DNA of 56,097 nucleotides from contig CACHRI010000006.1 of NCBI GenBank assembly GCA_902582155.1, positions 1-56,097 on the forward strand. The letters are read 5' to 3'. Below the pieces are notes generated by a model. The model was not told where the DNA came from, did not search any database, and saw only the letters and a program-made list of their open reading frames with translations. This stretch comes from an uncultured Pelagibacteraceae bacterium. GTDB taxonomy: Bacteria > Pseudomonadota > Alphaproteobacteria > Pelagibacterales > Pelagibacteraceae. Below are positions 26,204 through 35,489 of the stretch, piece after piece (the first letter of the stretch is position 1; the number at the start of each line of letters is the position of its first letter). Both the position numbers and the translations under genes were made by a program.

Positions 26204-27118
26204 ATGAATAAAAAGATTATAATTGGTGCACGTGGTAGTAAACTTTCACTTTCTTACGTTGAGAAAGTAAAAAAGTTATTTTTTTTAGCATCGGGCAAAG
26301 AAAAGGAAACTGAAATTCAAATTATCAAAACATCCGGTGATATTTTTCATGATAAGAAAATTTCTGATATTGGCGGTAAAAATATTTTTTGTAAAGAAAT
26401 TGAAAATCAATTGATTGATAAAAAAGTTGATATTGCTGTTCATTCATTAAAGGATATGGACTCCTTTGAAGATAATAATTTAATAATTGGAGCTTATTTA
26501 AAAAGAAATGATCCAAGGGATGGCATTGTTCTTAAAAGTGGAAAATCATTTGATAGTGAAAACCTTACAATAGGTTCAAGTTCAAAACGTAGAGAGTTAC
26601 AATTTAAATCGCATTTTAAAAATATAATATGTAAAAATATAAGAGGAAATATAGATAGCAGAATATCTAAAGTTAAAAGGGGCGAGTATGATGGTACAAT
26701 TTTGGCTTTGGCTGGAATTCAAACTCTTAAGCTTGATCATGAAATTAAAAAAATTTTTTCTGAAGAAAAAATTATTCCTTGTGCCGGCCAAGGCGTTATA
26801 GCAGTTCAATGTAGAAAAAGTGACTCTGAAAATTTAAAAATTTTAAAAAAGATTAATGATGAAGATACTAAAATTTGTGCGATAACAGAACGAAGTTTAT
26901 TAAAAACAATAGGGGGTGATTGTCATACAGCTGTAGGAGCGTATGCAAAAATAGAAAAAAATAATATTATTATTATAGCGCAATTATTTTCAGACGATGG
27001 TTTAAAATCTTTTTCTATTAAAAAAATTGGAGATAAAAAACTTCCGGAAAAACTTGGAATATCTGCTGGAAAAGAGTTGCTAAAAAAATCTGAAGGTTAC
27101 TATAAAAAAAAAAGATGA
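26204..27118 (+). CDS. hemC: Hydroxymethylbilane synthase (porphobilinogen deaminase)
   Basis: HemC polymerises four porphobilinogens to hydroxymethylbilane. The 304-residue protein has GARGSKLSLS near the start, VDIAVHSLKDM, IRGNIDSRISKV and the cofactor cysteine Cys240 in GGDCHTAVGAYA, which carries the dipyrromethane. It overlaps hemD by 4 bp. The separate heme genes hemE/H/J lie about 18 kb away. Confidence 0.97.
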   Translation: MNKKIIIGARGSKLSLSYVEKVKKLFFLASGKEKETEIQIIKTSGDIFHDKKISDIGGKNIFCKEIENQLIDKKVDIAVHSLKDMDSFEDNNLIIGAYLKRNDPRDGIVLKSGKSFDSENLTIGSSSKRRELQFKSHFKNIICKNIRGNIDSRISKVKRGEYDGTILALAGIQTLKLDHEIKKIFSEEKIIPCAGQGVIAVQCRKSDSENLKILKKINDEDTKICAITERSLLKTIGGDCHTAVGAYAKIEKNNIIIIAQLFSDDGLKSFSIKKIGDKKLPEKLGISAGKELLKKSEGYYKKKR

Positions 27119-27819
27119 ATATAATTTTGACAAGACCACTTAATGATACCGAAAATTTAATGCAAGAACTTTTTAATCTAGGACATAAAATTATACATAT
27201 TCCAACTTTGAAAATTTCAAGTGCAAAATTAGAACCTTTAAAAATTCAAAATTATAATGGGTTGATTTTTACAAGTTCTAATGCAGTAAAAAATTTTAAG
27301 ATCGACGGTGATAAAAAAGATATCAAATGTTTTTGCGTTGGTTCAATTACTGAAAAAATTGCAAGAATGAATGGATTCACAAAAACAATATCTGCAAGCG
27401 GTAATGTAAATGCTCTTAAAAATTTGATTATCAACTCTAAAGAGCTTAAAAAAAATGATAACTTAGCTTATATCTGTGGAGATCAAATAACATACGAATT
27501 AGATCAAGAACTTAAAAATGAGGGATTTAAAGTGAGAAAGTTTATAAATTATTTTTCAGAAAAAATAACGTCGTTAAACGATGCTAACATTGAACTAATT
27601 AAAAAATATCCACCAAATGTAATATTTGTTTATTCTTTAAGAAGTGCAGAGAGTTTTAATAGTATAGTTGCTAATTATTCTTTAGCTCCAATGATGACAC
27701 AATCAGCAGTTATGTGTATAAGTAAAAAAATTGCAAATTTTTTTAAAAATGCTGGATGGAAAAATAACAAAATTTTTAGCCCAGGTAATGAAATTATAGA
27801 ACTAGAAAAAATTAAATGA
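27115..27819 (+). CDS. hemD: Uroporphyrinogen-III synthase
   Basis: HemD cyclises hydroxymethylbilane to uroporphyrinogen III. The 234-residue protein is as diverged as this family usually is. It shows ILTRPLNDTENLMQEL, FTSSNAVKNF and YVICGDQIT-like and VIFVYSLRSAESF stretches that match the two-domain fold. Position directly after hemC supports the call. It overlaps both hemC and the mscS-like gene by 4 bp. Confidence 0.9.
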   Translation: MNIILTRPLNDTENLMQELFNLGHKIIHIPTLKISSAKLEPLKIQNYNGLIFTSSNAVKNFKIDGDKKDIKCFCVGSITEKIARMNGFTKTISASGNVNALKNLIINSKELKKNDNLAYICGDQITYELDQELKNEGFKVRKFINYFSEKITSLNDANIELIKKYPPNVIFVYSLRSAESFNSIVANYSLAPMMTQSAVMCISKKIANFFKNAGWKNNKIFSPGNEIIELEKIK

Positions 27820-28907
27820 ATGTATTAGAAAATTTTCAAAACTTATTTATTGAAATTTGGCAACAAGGTATCGCTGGGATAAACTTTACACAAATAGGAT
27901 TAGGAATAATAATTTTATTATTATTTCTTTTATTAAGGGGTTTAATTTCAAGTTTCATATTAAAAAGGTTAGAAAACTACGTAGCAAAAACTTCAAATAA
28001 ATTTGATGATGCTCTCGTTGAAGCTTCAACAGGACCAGTCAAATTTCTTCCAATTGTGCTGGGAATATTTGTAGCAAGTTCTTACATGGAATTTGACGGT
28101 AAAATGTTAATCTTTATAGATAATATAAATCGTTCATTAATAACAATTCTAATATTTTGGTTAATTCATCAAATTGTTGAGCCGCTTACTTATCTGATAA
28201 GAAGAGTGGAAGAACTTCTGTCAAAAGACTTATTAAACTGGGTTGTTAAAGCTAATAAAATTTTAATTATCTTTTTTGGTTTCGCTGCTACATTAGATAT
28301 TTGGGGAATAAAAATTGCTCCAATAATTGCTGGTCTAGGTTTATTTGGAGTTGCGGTTGCATTGGGTGCTCAAGATCTATTTAAAAATTTAATTTCAGGT
28401 GTTTTAGTCTTAGTAGAAAAAAGATTTAAGATTGGCGATTGGATTTTTGTTGAGGGTGTTATCGAAGGAATTGTTGAAAGAATTGGTTTTAGATCAACGG
28501 TTATAAGAAAATTTGATAAATCTATTGCAACTATACCCAACTCTTCTTTTGCAGAAAATGCAGTTATAAACATTAGTGAAACGACTCATTGGAGAATAAG
28601 TTGGATAATTACATTACAGTATAATTCTACAATAGATCAGTTGAAAAATATTAGAGATCAAATTGAAAAATATATTGAGAATAATAAAGATTTTAAAATT
28701 GGGGATGAAACCGAGCACGCAGTTCGTATTGATAAATTTTCAGATAGTTCAATAGATCTTTATGTTAGATGTTTTACAGTTACTAATGAATGGAGTGAGT
28801 GGCTTAAAGTAAAAGAGAGATTAGCTGTTGAAATTAAAAAAATTGTTGAAGGCAATGGAGCATCATTTGCCTTCCCTAGCACATCAATATATGTGGAGAA
28901 AAAATAA
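27816..28907 (+). CDS. MscS-type mechanosensitive channel
   Basis: This 363-residue protein has four hydrophobic segments (about 20-45, 67-85, 95-120 and 140-165), then the MscS pore helix rich in Gly and Ala (GLGLFGVAVALGAQDLFKN) and the beta domain (RFKIGDWIFVEGVIEG, ATIPNSSFAENAVINIS). It would relieve pressure on osmotic downshock. It overlaps hemD by 4 bp and yggT by one base, although the link with heme synthesis is likely incidental. Confidence 0.93.
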   Translation: MNVLENFQNLFIEIWQQGIAGINFTQIGLGIIILLLFLLLRGLISSFILKRLENYVAKTSNKFDDALVEASTGPVKFLPIVLGIFVASSYMEFDGKMLIFIDNINRSLITILIFWLIHQIVEPLTYLIRRVEELLSKDLLNWVVKANKILIIFFGFAATLDIWGIKIAPIIAGLGLFGVAVALGAQDLFKNLISGVLVLVEKRFKIGDWIFVEGVIEGIVERIGFRSTVIRKFDKSIATIPNSSFAENAVINISETTHWRISWIITLQYNSTIDQLKNIRDQIEKYIENNKDFKIGDETEHAVRIDKFSDSSIDLYVRCFTVTNEWSEWLKVKERLAVEIKKIVEGNGASFAFPSTSIYVEKK

Positions 28908-29197
28908 TGAAATCAGCTTTAATTTTATTTGATAATATAATCACACTTTATATATGGATTCTTATAATTAACGCTGTTTTAAGTTGGCTCGTTGCCTTTA
29001 ACATACTTAATACCAGCAATAGATTTGTTTACGCTATTTTAGACGTTTCTTATAGATTAACAGCTCCTCCTCTAAATTTTATAAGAAGGTATATGCCTAA
29101 CTTAGGTTCTATCGATATATCTCCAGTAATACTAATTTTAGGATTAATGTTTTTTAGAAACTTAGTTTTTGAATATTTAGCTCCAAGTTTATTTTAG
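28907..29197 (+). CDS. YggT family membrane protein
   Basis: This 96-residue protein with two membrane segments has the family pattern ILIINAVLSWLVAF, LTAPPLNFIRRYMP and SIDISPVILILGL. YggT proteins are linked to osmotic tolerance and cell-division-associated clusters but lack a defined activity. It starts on the last base of the mscS-like gene (TAATG), which fits a shared osmotic-stress role. Confidence 0.92.
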   Translation: MKSALILFDNIITLYIWILIINAVLSWLVAFNILNTSNRFVYAILDVSYRLTAPPLNFIRRYMPNLGSIDISPVILILGLMFFRNLVFEYLAPSLF

Positions 29198-29199
29198 AT

Positions 29200-30036
29200 A
29201 TGATAATTGATGGAAAAAAAGAAGCAGCTATTTTAAGAGAAGAAATAAAAAATGAAATAGCCCAGTTAAAAAAGAAGACAAACAAAGTACCAGGTCTAAC
29301 TGTTATTTTAATTGGTGAATTTGCACCCAGTCAAATATATGTAAGAAATAAAGAAAAAAATTCTAAGGAAGTAGGAATAAACTCAAATGTTATAAAATAC
29401 CCATCGAATGTTAGTGAGGAAGAAGTACTTAATAAAATTGAAGAATTAAACAAAGATAAAAATATATCAGGTATATTAGTTCAGCTACCACTTCCAGACC
29501 AAATCAATAAAGAAAAAATCATTAATGCTATTGATCCATTTAAAGATGTAGACGGATTTAATCCAGTGAATGTAGGAAATCTTGCTTCGGGATACAAAGC
29601 AATAGTTCCCTGCACTCCATTAGGGTGTTTATTGCTAATTAAGAAGGTAGAAAAGAATTTAACGGGTAAACACGCTGTAATAATTGGTAGATCAAATCTA
29701 AACGGCAAGCCAATGGCTCAACTTTTGTTAAAGGAAAACTGCACAGTTACAATAGTTCATTCCAAAACCAAAAATTTACAGAATGAATGTTTAAAGGCTG
29801 ATATTTTAGTTGCTGCGGTAGGAGTGCCAAATTTAGTAAAAAAGGATTGGGTAAAAAGTGATGCCGTTGTGATTGATGTTGGAATAAACAAGGTTAATAA
29901 CAAAATTATTGGAGATGTAAACTTTAATGAGATAAAAGATAAAGTTAAAGCAATTACACCAGTTCCAGGCGGAGTAGGGCCTATGACCATAGCTTGCTTG
30001 TTAAGCAATACCTTGGAATGTTTTAAAGCTCGTTAG
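29200..30036 (+). CDS. folD: Bifunctional methylenetetrahydrofolate dehydrogenase/cyclohydrolase
   Basis: FolD interconverts 5,10-methylene- and 10-formyl-tetrahydrofolate, important in SAR11-type one-carbon metabolism. The 278-residue protein has the catalytic Tyr47/Lys51 in IYVRNKEK, ILVQLPLPDQIN, DVDGFNPVNVG, PCTPLG, the GRSNLNGKPMAQLL NADP loop and TPVPGGVGPMT. It starts two bases after yggT and ends 14 bp inside the convergent PsiE-like gene. Confidence 0.97.
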   Translation: MIIDGKKEAAILREEIKNEIAQLKKKTNKVPGLTVILIGEFAPSQIYVRNKEKNSKEVGINSNVIKYPSNVSEEEVLNKIEELNKDKNISGILVQLPLPDQINKEKIINAIDPFKDVDGFNPVNVGNLASGYKAIVPCTPLGCLLLIKKVEKNLTGKHAVIIGRSNLNGKPMAQLLLKENCTVTIVHSKTKNLQNECLKADILVAAVGVPNLVKKDWVKSDAVVIDVGINKVNNKIIGDVNFNEIKDKVKAITPVPGGVGPMTIACLLSNTLECFKAR

Positions 30037-30409
30037 ATTTTGAAGTGTCTATCTTTAAAAATTTACTATTTCTGAATCTTATAATAACTGTTGCTATCGC
30101 AACAATTAAAATTGCTAAAGATATATAAATTAAATTTGTGGGATCTTGGTCTTTGTCTTGAAGAATTATAAAACGAGCCAAAGCAGTAATAGCTATTATC
30201 ATTGGATAAGTAATCCTAACTGATCTAGTTTCCCAATAAGATCGCACTAAGCCAATTACTTCAATGTAAATGAACATAAGCAAAAGGTCTGCCAAACTTA
30301 TGTTTCTATTTTCATACATTGTATGAATTTCAAGAAAGAACGCAATTACGGTAGCAAATAGAACAATTAACACTGCAACTAGTTGAATATTTCGAATCGT
30401 TGAATTCAT
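30023..30409 (-). CDS. PsiE-like (phosphate-starvation-inducible E) membrane protein
   Basis: This 128-residue protein has four hydrophobic helices. It has the family-like LLLMFIYIEVIGLVRSYWE, then RITYPMIIAITALARFII. PsiE proteins are inner-membrane proteins induced by phosphate starvation in E. coli, with unknown activity. It overlaps folD convergently by 14 bp and lies 20 bp after argG. Confidence 0.85.
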   Translation of the reverse strand: MNSTIRNIQLVAVLIVLFATVIAFFLEIHTMYENRNISLADLLLMFIYIEVIGLVRSYWETRSVRITYPMIIAITALARFIILQDKDQDPTNLIYISLAILIVAIATVIIRFRNSKFLKIDTSKSNEL

Positions 30410-30429
30410 AACAATCTTCTAACAAATTT

Positions 30430-31611
30430 TTACTGTTTATGTAATTGTTTTGAGTGAAATTTTATGAATTTCTCAATTTTCGATTTCTTAAATGTTTTAT
30501 TTTCCTCAAAAGAAACTTTCTTAAGCGAATAAGCTTTATTTTTTGATCTTCTCGATAAAATAGCGATGTTACCTTTATAGATTTTAAGAACCACTTCTCC
30601 ATTTACATGATTTCTTTTTTTATCTACAATTTTTTGCAAATTTAATCTTTTTTTTGAAAACCAATAACCGTTATAAATCAATTCAGCATATAATGGCATA
30701 ATTCTCTCTTTAGCATGCATAGTTGCCTTATCTAATGTCACGGACTCCATTGCTCTGTGAGCACAATATAAGATAGTACCTCCTGGCGTTTCATAAACTC
30801 CTCTAGACTTTATTCCAATAAATCTATTTTCTACAAGATCAACTCTGCCCACGCCATTTGCTCCCCCAATTTTATTTAATTTTTCTAAAAGTAATTCTGG
30901 TTTGTATTTTTTTCCATTAATAGATACTGGATCACTATTTTTAAAACCGATCTTAACCCTAGTAGATTTATTTTTCGCTTTTTCTGGTGAAATAGTTTTT
31001 TGAAAAATAAATTCTGGAGGAGAGTTTTTTGGGTTTTCAAGAACTTTTCCCTCGGTTGAAACGTGGAACAAATTGTCGTCCACAGAAAATGGAGGAGCCC
31101 CTTTTTTATCTTTAGGAATTGGAATTTTATATTTTTTAGCATATTTAATTAAATCTGTTCTTGATTGTAGCTTCCATTCTCTCCACGGAGCTATCACTTT
31201 AATTTTTTTTCCAAAGAAAGCATATCCAAGCTCAAATCTAACTTGATCATTTCCTTTTCCAGTAGCACCATGTGAAACAGCAAAAGCTTTGAACTTTTTT
31301 GCGATTTCTATTTGTCTCTTGGCTATCAAAGGTCTTGCTATTGAAGTTCCTAGTAAATAAACACCTTCATAAACAGCATGAGCTCTAATCATTGGAAATA
31401 CATAATCCTTAACAAAAGTATTTTTTAAGTCCTCAATTATTATTTTTTTTACTCCAAGTCTTCTCGCATTTTGAATTATTTTTTTCTTATTTAAATCTTG
31501 ACCTATATCTGAAGTATAAGCGATTACCTCTGCCTTGTAATTTATTTGTAACCATTTTAGAATTATTGAGGTATCTAAACCCCCAGAGTAAGCTAAAACA
31601 ATTTTTTTCAT
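30430..31611 (-). CDS. argG: Argininosuccinate synthase
   Basis: ArgG condenses citrulline and aspartate with ATP for arginine synthesis. The 393-residue protein has the PP-loop AYSGGLDTSIILKWL (residues 6-20), SHGATGKGNDQVRFELG, IAPWREW, and FSVDDNLFHVSTEG. A GVGRVDLVENRFIGIKSRG block binds substrate. It abuts the IalB-like gene by one base. A leftward second frame within it is a shadow. Confidence 0.97.
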   Translation of the reverse strand: MKKIVLAYSGGLDTSIILKWLQINYKAEVIAYTSDIGQDLNKKKIIQNARRLGVKKIIIEDLKNTFVKDYVFPMIRAHAVYEGVYLLGTSIARPLIAKRQIEIAKKFKAFAVSHGATGKGNDQVRFELGYAFFGKKIKVIAPWREWKLQSRTDLIKYAKKYKIPIPKDKKGAPPFSVDDNLFHVSTEGKVLENPKNSPPEFIFQKTISPEKAKNKSTRVKIGFKNSDPVSINGKKYKPELLLEKLNKIGGANGVGRVDLVENRFIGIKSRGVYETPGGTILYCAHRAMESVTLDKATMHAKERIMPLYAELIYNGYWFSKKRLNLQKIVDKKRNHVNGEVVLKIYKGNIAILSRRSKNKAYSLKKVSFEENKTFKKSKIEKFIKFHSKQLHKQ

Positions 31612-32111
31612 TAACTACAAACTTTTTTAGCAGTATTATAAGCTTTTGTGAATCCCATCATGGAGTAATGGTCTGTTGTTTCAGCACCATCTTTTGTTTT
31701 ACCTTTAATCATCAGATCTGTTGCTCTTTTCATTAATTTAATAAATTTTTTTTCTTCATTTTCATCTAGCAGCCATGCAAAATCTCCTTGAGAAAAAAAA
31801 GAAAAATTACTTTTCCCTGATTTTGCTGAAACAGTAGAATTTTTATAAGCATGACCACTTGTTATGCTTATTTCGTCTTTAATGTTTTCGCTTGGTCTAA
31901 ATGTAACGAATATTCTTGAGTCTTTTCTTTTAATAGCTGCAGGAGCTCTTTTTACCGGTTTAGTTTGAGCAAAACAGACTTTTCCTTTATCAGTCATTAA
32001 TGTAAAGCTTTCCCAATTCTTATACTTGCCGGACGATTTAGGTGTATTAGCAATTGCACTCGATGCCACTAAATAGGTTAAAAATAAAATAGTAATTAAT
32101 TTTTTTATCAT
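31611..32111 (-). CDS. Invasion-associated locus B (IalB)-like exported protein
   Basis: This 166-residue protein has a signal peptide (about residues 1-21, ending AIA). The mature part has WESFTLMTDKGKVCFAQTKP, RIFVTFRPSENIKDEISI, and a late Cys near the C-terminus (KKVCS), like alphaproteobacterial IalB-domain proteins. Their role in free-living cells is not known; the name comes from Bartonella. It overlaps argG by one base. Confidence 0.85.
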   Translation of the reverse strand: MIKKLITILFLTYLVASSAIANTPKSSGKYKNWESFTLMTDKGKVCFAQTKPVKRAPAAIKRKDSRIFVTFRPSENIKDEISITSGHAYKNSTVSAKSGKSNFSFFSQGDFAWLLDENEEKKFIKLMKRATDLMIKGKTKDGAETTDHYSMMGFTKAYNTAKKVCS

Positions 32112-32154
32112 TATATCTTTTTTATACTAAAAAAAATCTAATTCAATCCTTGTA

Positions 32155-33192
32155 TCAAGGAGCAGGATTAGGATTATTATTGTGAATTAAATTGATTTTA
32201 TCTAACGTATCTTGATTTAATTCGATATTAATACTACCTATATTTTCTCTCAATTGGTCCATAGTTGTAGCTCCAATTATATTGCTTGTAACAAAAGGTC
32301 TTGAATTTACAAACGACTGTGCGAGTTGAACCATAGTAATATTGTTTTCTTTAGCTAATTTTTCATATTCTTCATATGCTTTCATTGCTAAGGGATTTAA
32401 CATTCTATCCCATCCCTTAAACAAGCTCATTCTTGAATTTTTGGGCATTTTTCCATTTTTATATTTTCCTGAAAGAGCGCCAGCTGCTAAAGGATAATAA
32501 ACAAGCAATCCACATTTTTCCCTAATCGATATTTCTGACATACCAATCTCATAAGTTCTATTAACTAAGCTGTAAGGGTTTTGAACTGACATCATTCTAG
32601 GCAGTTTTTTATTTTTTGACAATTCTAAATACTTTGATAATCCATATGGCGTTTCGTTTGACATTCCTATATATCTAATTTTTCCACTTTTAATAAATTT
32701 TTCCAAAGATTTAAGAATTGACTCAAAATCGTTCCATTCTCCCTCATTTTTATTAATAGAAAACTCTCTTCTGCCAAAACAATTGGTAGATCTCTCAGGC
32801 CAATGTAATTGATATAAATCTATGTATTCTGTTTTTAACCTTTTAAGACTATCGTTTAAAGCTTCAGTCATTTTTTTTTCTGAAAAGTTGTTTCCGCCAC
32901 CTCTAATCCAGTCACAACCTGGGCCAGCGACTTTAGTAGCTAAAATTGTTTTACCCCTATTTTTTCTTTTTTCAAACCAGTTGCCTATCATTATCTCAGT
33001 TTTACCGTAGGAGTCTGGAGTAGGGGGAACAGAATAAAGTTCAGCTGTATCAATAAAGTTAATTCCTTGAGCAATAGAATAATCCATTTGTTCAAAAGCT
33101 TCTTTCTCAGTATTTTGAGTACCCCACGTCATTGTTCCAAGACAGATTAAGCTGACATTTAAATCGGTATTTCCTAATTTTTTATATTTCAT
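32155..33192 (-). CDS. Aldo/keto reductase (Tas-like)
   Basis: This is an NAD(P)H-dependent oxidoreductase of 345 residues with the AKR tetrad: Asp48, Tyr53 (FIDTAELYS), Lys87 (ATKVAG) and His130 (YQLHWPER). The long N-terminal stretch YKKLGNTDLNVSLICLGTMTWG and the late ASNIIGATTMDQL match the Tas/YghZ branch. The substrate is unknown. It is divergent from the Bax-inhibitor-like gene across 79 bp. Confidence 0.93.
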   Translation of the reverse strand: MKYKKLGNTDLNVSLICLGTMTWGTQNTEKEAFEQMDYSIAQGINFIDTAELYSVPPTPDSYGKTEIMIGNWFEKRKNRGKTILATKVAGPGCDWIRGGGNNFSEKKMTEALNDSLKRLKTEYIDLYQLHWPERSTNCFGRREFSINKNEGEWNDFESILKSLEKFIKSGKIRYIGMSNETPYGLSKYLELSKNKKLPRMMSVQNPYSLVNRTYEIGMSEISIREKCGLLVYYPLAAGALSGKYKNGKMPKNSRMSLFKGWDRMLNPLAMKAYEEYEKLAKENNITMVQLAQSFVNSRPFVTSNIIGATTMDQLRENIGSINIELNQDTLDKINLIHNNNPNPAP

Positions 33193-33271
33193 AAAATTAA
33201 TGCAATATTCTACGTTTTTTAATGCAAAAATTACCTATTGAAAAGTTATTAAAAGTTCATATATTGGATTT

Positions 33272-34024
33272 ATGGTTTTTAATAAACAAAGTTCTGCAAC
33301 AAGATCAGGAGTTTCTGAAGCAATTATAGATCAGGGCCTAAGAGCTTACATGCTCAAAGTCTATAACTACATGGCATCCGGAGTAGCTTTGACAGGTTTT
33401 ATAGCTTTACTTCTATTTAAGATGGCAGTCGTTAGTGGTCCAAACGGAGAAATATTGGGACTAACTCAATTAGGAAACACATTATATAATTCTGGTTTTG
33501 CTTGGGTAGTGATGCTAGCCCCACTAGGAGTAGTATTTTACATGAGCTTTGGTATTGCAAAAATGAGCGCCTCAAAAGCTCAAACAGTTTTCTGGATTTT
33601 CGCAGCTTTAATGGGAGCTTCACTGTCTTCAATTTTTTTAGCTTACACAGGGACAAGTATTACAAGAGTATTTTTTATAACCGCAGGAACTTTTGGTGCG
33701 ATGAGTATTTATGGTTACACTACTAAGAGAGACTTAACAAAGCTTGGTTCATTTTTAATGATGGGTTTAATAGGGATTATAATAGCTTCTCTAGTCAATA
33801 TTTTCTTAAAGTCTTCAATGATGTATTTTGTTATATCTATAATCGGAGTTTTAGTTTTTGTTGGTCTAACAGCCTACGACACACAAAAAATAAAAAATAT
33901 GTACCTTGCAAGCGATAGCGGGGAACTTATTGGAAAAAAAGCAGTAATGGGAGCTTTAACTCTTTATTTGGATTTCATTAATTTATTTATAATGCTTTTA
34001 AGACTATTTGGTCAGAGAAGATAA
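33272..34024 (+). CDS. Bax inhibitor-1 / YccA family membrane protein
   Basis: This 250-residue protein has seven predicted helices. It has the family GLRAYMLKVYNYMASGVALTG start, the FWIFAALMGASLSS helix, and VGLTAYDTQKIKNMY with the conserved Asp, followed by ALTLYLDFINLFIMLLRLFG. Bacterial members act as calcium leak channels or as modulators of FtsH. It ends with no gap against the DUF2794 gene on the other strand. Confidence 0.94.
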   Translation: MVFNKQSSATRSGVSEAIIDQGLRAYMLKVYNYMASGVALTGFIALLLFKMAVVSGPNGEILGLTQLGNTLYNSGFAWVVMLAPLGVVFYMSFGIAKMSASKAQTVFWIFAALMGASLSSIFLAYTGTSITRVFFITAGTFGAMSIYGYTTKRDLTKLGSFLMMGLIGIIIASLVNIFLKSSMMYFVISIIGVLVFVGLTAYDTQKIKNMYLASDSGELIGKKAVMGALTLYLDFINLFIMLLRLFGQRR

Positions 34025-34366
34025 TCACTTAACTAATTTAAGTTTTCCAATACTAGAGCTGTCAATCAAAAAATTTAGACTTTCAGACTTTTGTATAACT
34101 TTTCCATTTTTATCTTTAATTAAATATCTTTCGTTTTTATAAAAAGGTTTAAGATTTTTTAAAATTCTTAAAATTGGCTTTTCCGAAGCCCTTTTATAAA
34201 CATTAAAAGAGATCTCTTTGTTGCCAGTACAGAGACTGTAATCTTTCCAAGTTCCATTGGATACCATTTTTGCGTATAAATTTAAAATTGTCTGTAATTC
34301 TTTTTTTACGAAGTAGGGCTGCTTTATTTTTTTTGTATTATTTACAACTAATTTAATATTCTTCAT
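34025..34366 (-). CDS. DUF2794 protein
   Basis: This 113-residue protein matches DUF2794 of alphaproteobacteria: FVKKELQTILNLYAKMVSNGTWKDY (split here as KELQTILNLYAKM and VSNGTWKDYSL), FNVYKRASEKPILRI, and a closing beta hairpin YLIKDKNGKVIQKSESL. No function is known. Its start overlaps the yciB stop by 14 bp, so the two genes are probably co-expressed. Confidence 0.85.
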   Translation of the reverse strand: MKNIKLVVNNTKKIKQPYFVKKELQTILNLYAKMVSNGTWKDYSLCTGNKEISFNVYKRASEKPILRILKNLKPFYKNERYLIKDKNGKVIQKSESLNFLIDSSSIGKLKLVK

Positions 34367-34919
34367 TATTTTTATGTTTATTAATCAAAGGTAATTGTAA
34401 CGCCGTAAATAAAAAAGTTAAAGGTAAAATTCCCCATACTTTAAAATTTACCCAAATATACTCTTTCTCTGGAGCAAAGGATCTCCAAACCACCTCGTTA
34501 AGTAAAGCTAAAAAAATAAAGAAATACGCCCAACGCTTATTAAGCAATGTCCATCCTTGATTATTTAAATTAAATGCATTTTTTAGCATTAGCTTGAGTA
34601 AATTCTTATTTAAAAAGATATCACTAATTAAAAGCGCAGCAGCAAAAACTAGATTAATGATTGTTGGTTTTAAATAGATAAAAATGGGATTATCGAAATA
34701 TAATGTTAATCCTCCAAATAAAGAAATTAATGCAGCTCCTATCAATGGAACATATGGTATTTTACGTTCGATCACATAAACTACAAAGACAGCAATAATT
34801 GTTGAGACTATTAAAGGTGGTATTGCGACACTTAATGTATTTCCGCTTTTTTTATAAAAGTAAAAGAATATAAGTAAAGGCCCGAAGTCAGTAATAAATT
34901 TTAATAAAGACTTATTCAC
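34353..34919 (-). CDS. yciB: Septation protein A / YciB (IspZ family)
   Basis: This 188-residue protein has about five membrane segments. It starts KFITDFGPLLIFFYFYKKSGN, the family hallmark. Later it has FGGLTLYFDNPIFIYLKPTIIN, LNNQGWTLLNKRWAYFFIFLALLNEVVWR and WVNFKVWGILPLTFLF. YciB affects envelope integrity and septation. It is divergent from hspQ across 77 bp. Confidence 0.95.
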   Translation of the reverse strand: MNKSLLKFITDFGPLLIFFYFYKKSGNTLSVAIPPLIVSTIIAVFVVYVIERKIPYVPLIGAALISLFGGLTLYFDNPIFIYLKPTIINLVFAAALLISDIFLNKNLLKLMLKNAFNLNNQGWTLLNKRWAYFFIFLALLNEVVWRSFAPEKEYIWVNFKVWGILPLTFLFTALQLPLINKHKNNEEY

Positions 34920-34996
34920 ACTAAAACCCTAACATAAAAATTTCCAATGTTAAATTTATATATTGATTTTAATAAAAAAATTATTAAGTATTAAAT

Positions 34997-35317
34997 ATGA
35001 CAACAAATATTGCAAAATTTTCAATAGGTGAGGTGGTAAAGCATAGACACTTTGATTTTCGTGGAGTTATCTACGATGTAGACTTTGAATTTAATAACTC
35101 TGAGGAATGGTACCAATCTATACCAAAAGATGTAAGGCCAAGAAAAAACCAACCTTTCTATCATTTGCTTGCTGAAAGTAATGAGGTAACTTACGAAGCT
35201 TACGTATCTGAGCAAAATCTTTTAATTGATGATTCAAACGAACCTGTAAAGCATCCTTTGATTGAAGAAATATTTGTTGGAAAAAAAGGAACAAGCTATT
35301 TAAAGCCATCAAATTAA
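34997..35317 (+). CDS. hspQ: HspQ / hemimethylated DNA-binding (YccV-like) protein
   Basis: This 106-residue protein has FSIGEVVKHRHFDFRGVIYDVD, PFYHLLAES and AYVSEQNLL blocks. These match HspQ, which in E. coli binds hemimethylated oriC DNA, affects DnaA stability and modulates Lon. It stands alone between a divergent yciB and the ccm leader region. Confidence 0.94.
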   Translation: MTTNIAKFSIGEVVKHRHFDFRGVIYDVDFEFNNSEEWYQSIPKDVRPRKNQPFYHLLAESNEVTYEAYVSEQNLLIDDSNEPVKHPLIEEIFVGKKGTSYLKPSN

Positions 35318-35389
35318 TTTTCCGCCTTAAATTAAACATTATTGGTTCAAAACTCGGCCAAAAAATTATAACAAAATAATCCTGTTTAA

Positions 35390-35442
35390 GCCTAATTGGG
35401 GATTACTCATACTTCTTACTCCCTCTCAATTCTCAATTAGGC
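35390..35442. promoter_or_regulatory. Inverted repeat in the leader before ccmC
   Basis: GCCTAATTG (35390-35398) is mirrored perfectly by CAATTAGGC (35434-35442), with 35 bases between. A second copy of the core, TCTCAATT at 35424, offers an alternative partner for the left arm. It lies in the 172-bp hspQ-ccmC gap, 48 bp before the ccmC ATG, and no T run follows, so it is not a standard terminator. It may be a leader hairpin or a protein site. Confidence 0.5.
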
Positions 35443-35489
35443 AAAAATGCACCTTCCCTTAAAAAAAATACTGTAGTAGTTAACTATTA

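Noticed and set aside
35477-35486. TAGTTAACTA palindrome just before ccmC
   Set aside because: A 10-bp AT-rich palindrome is likely by chance in this base composition, and it sits at the ribosome-binding region.
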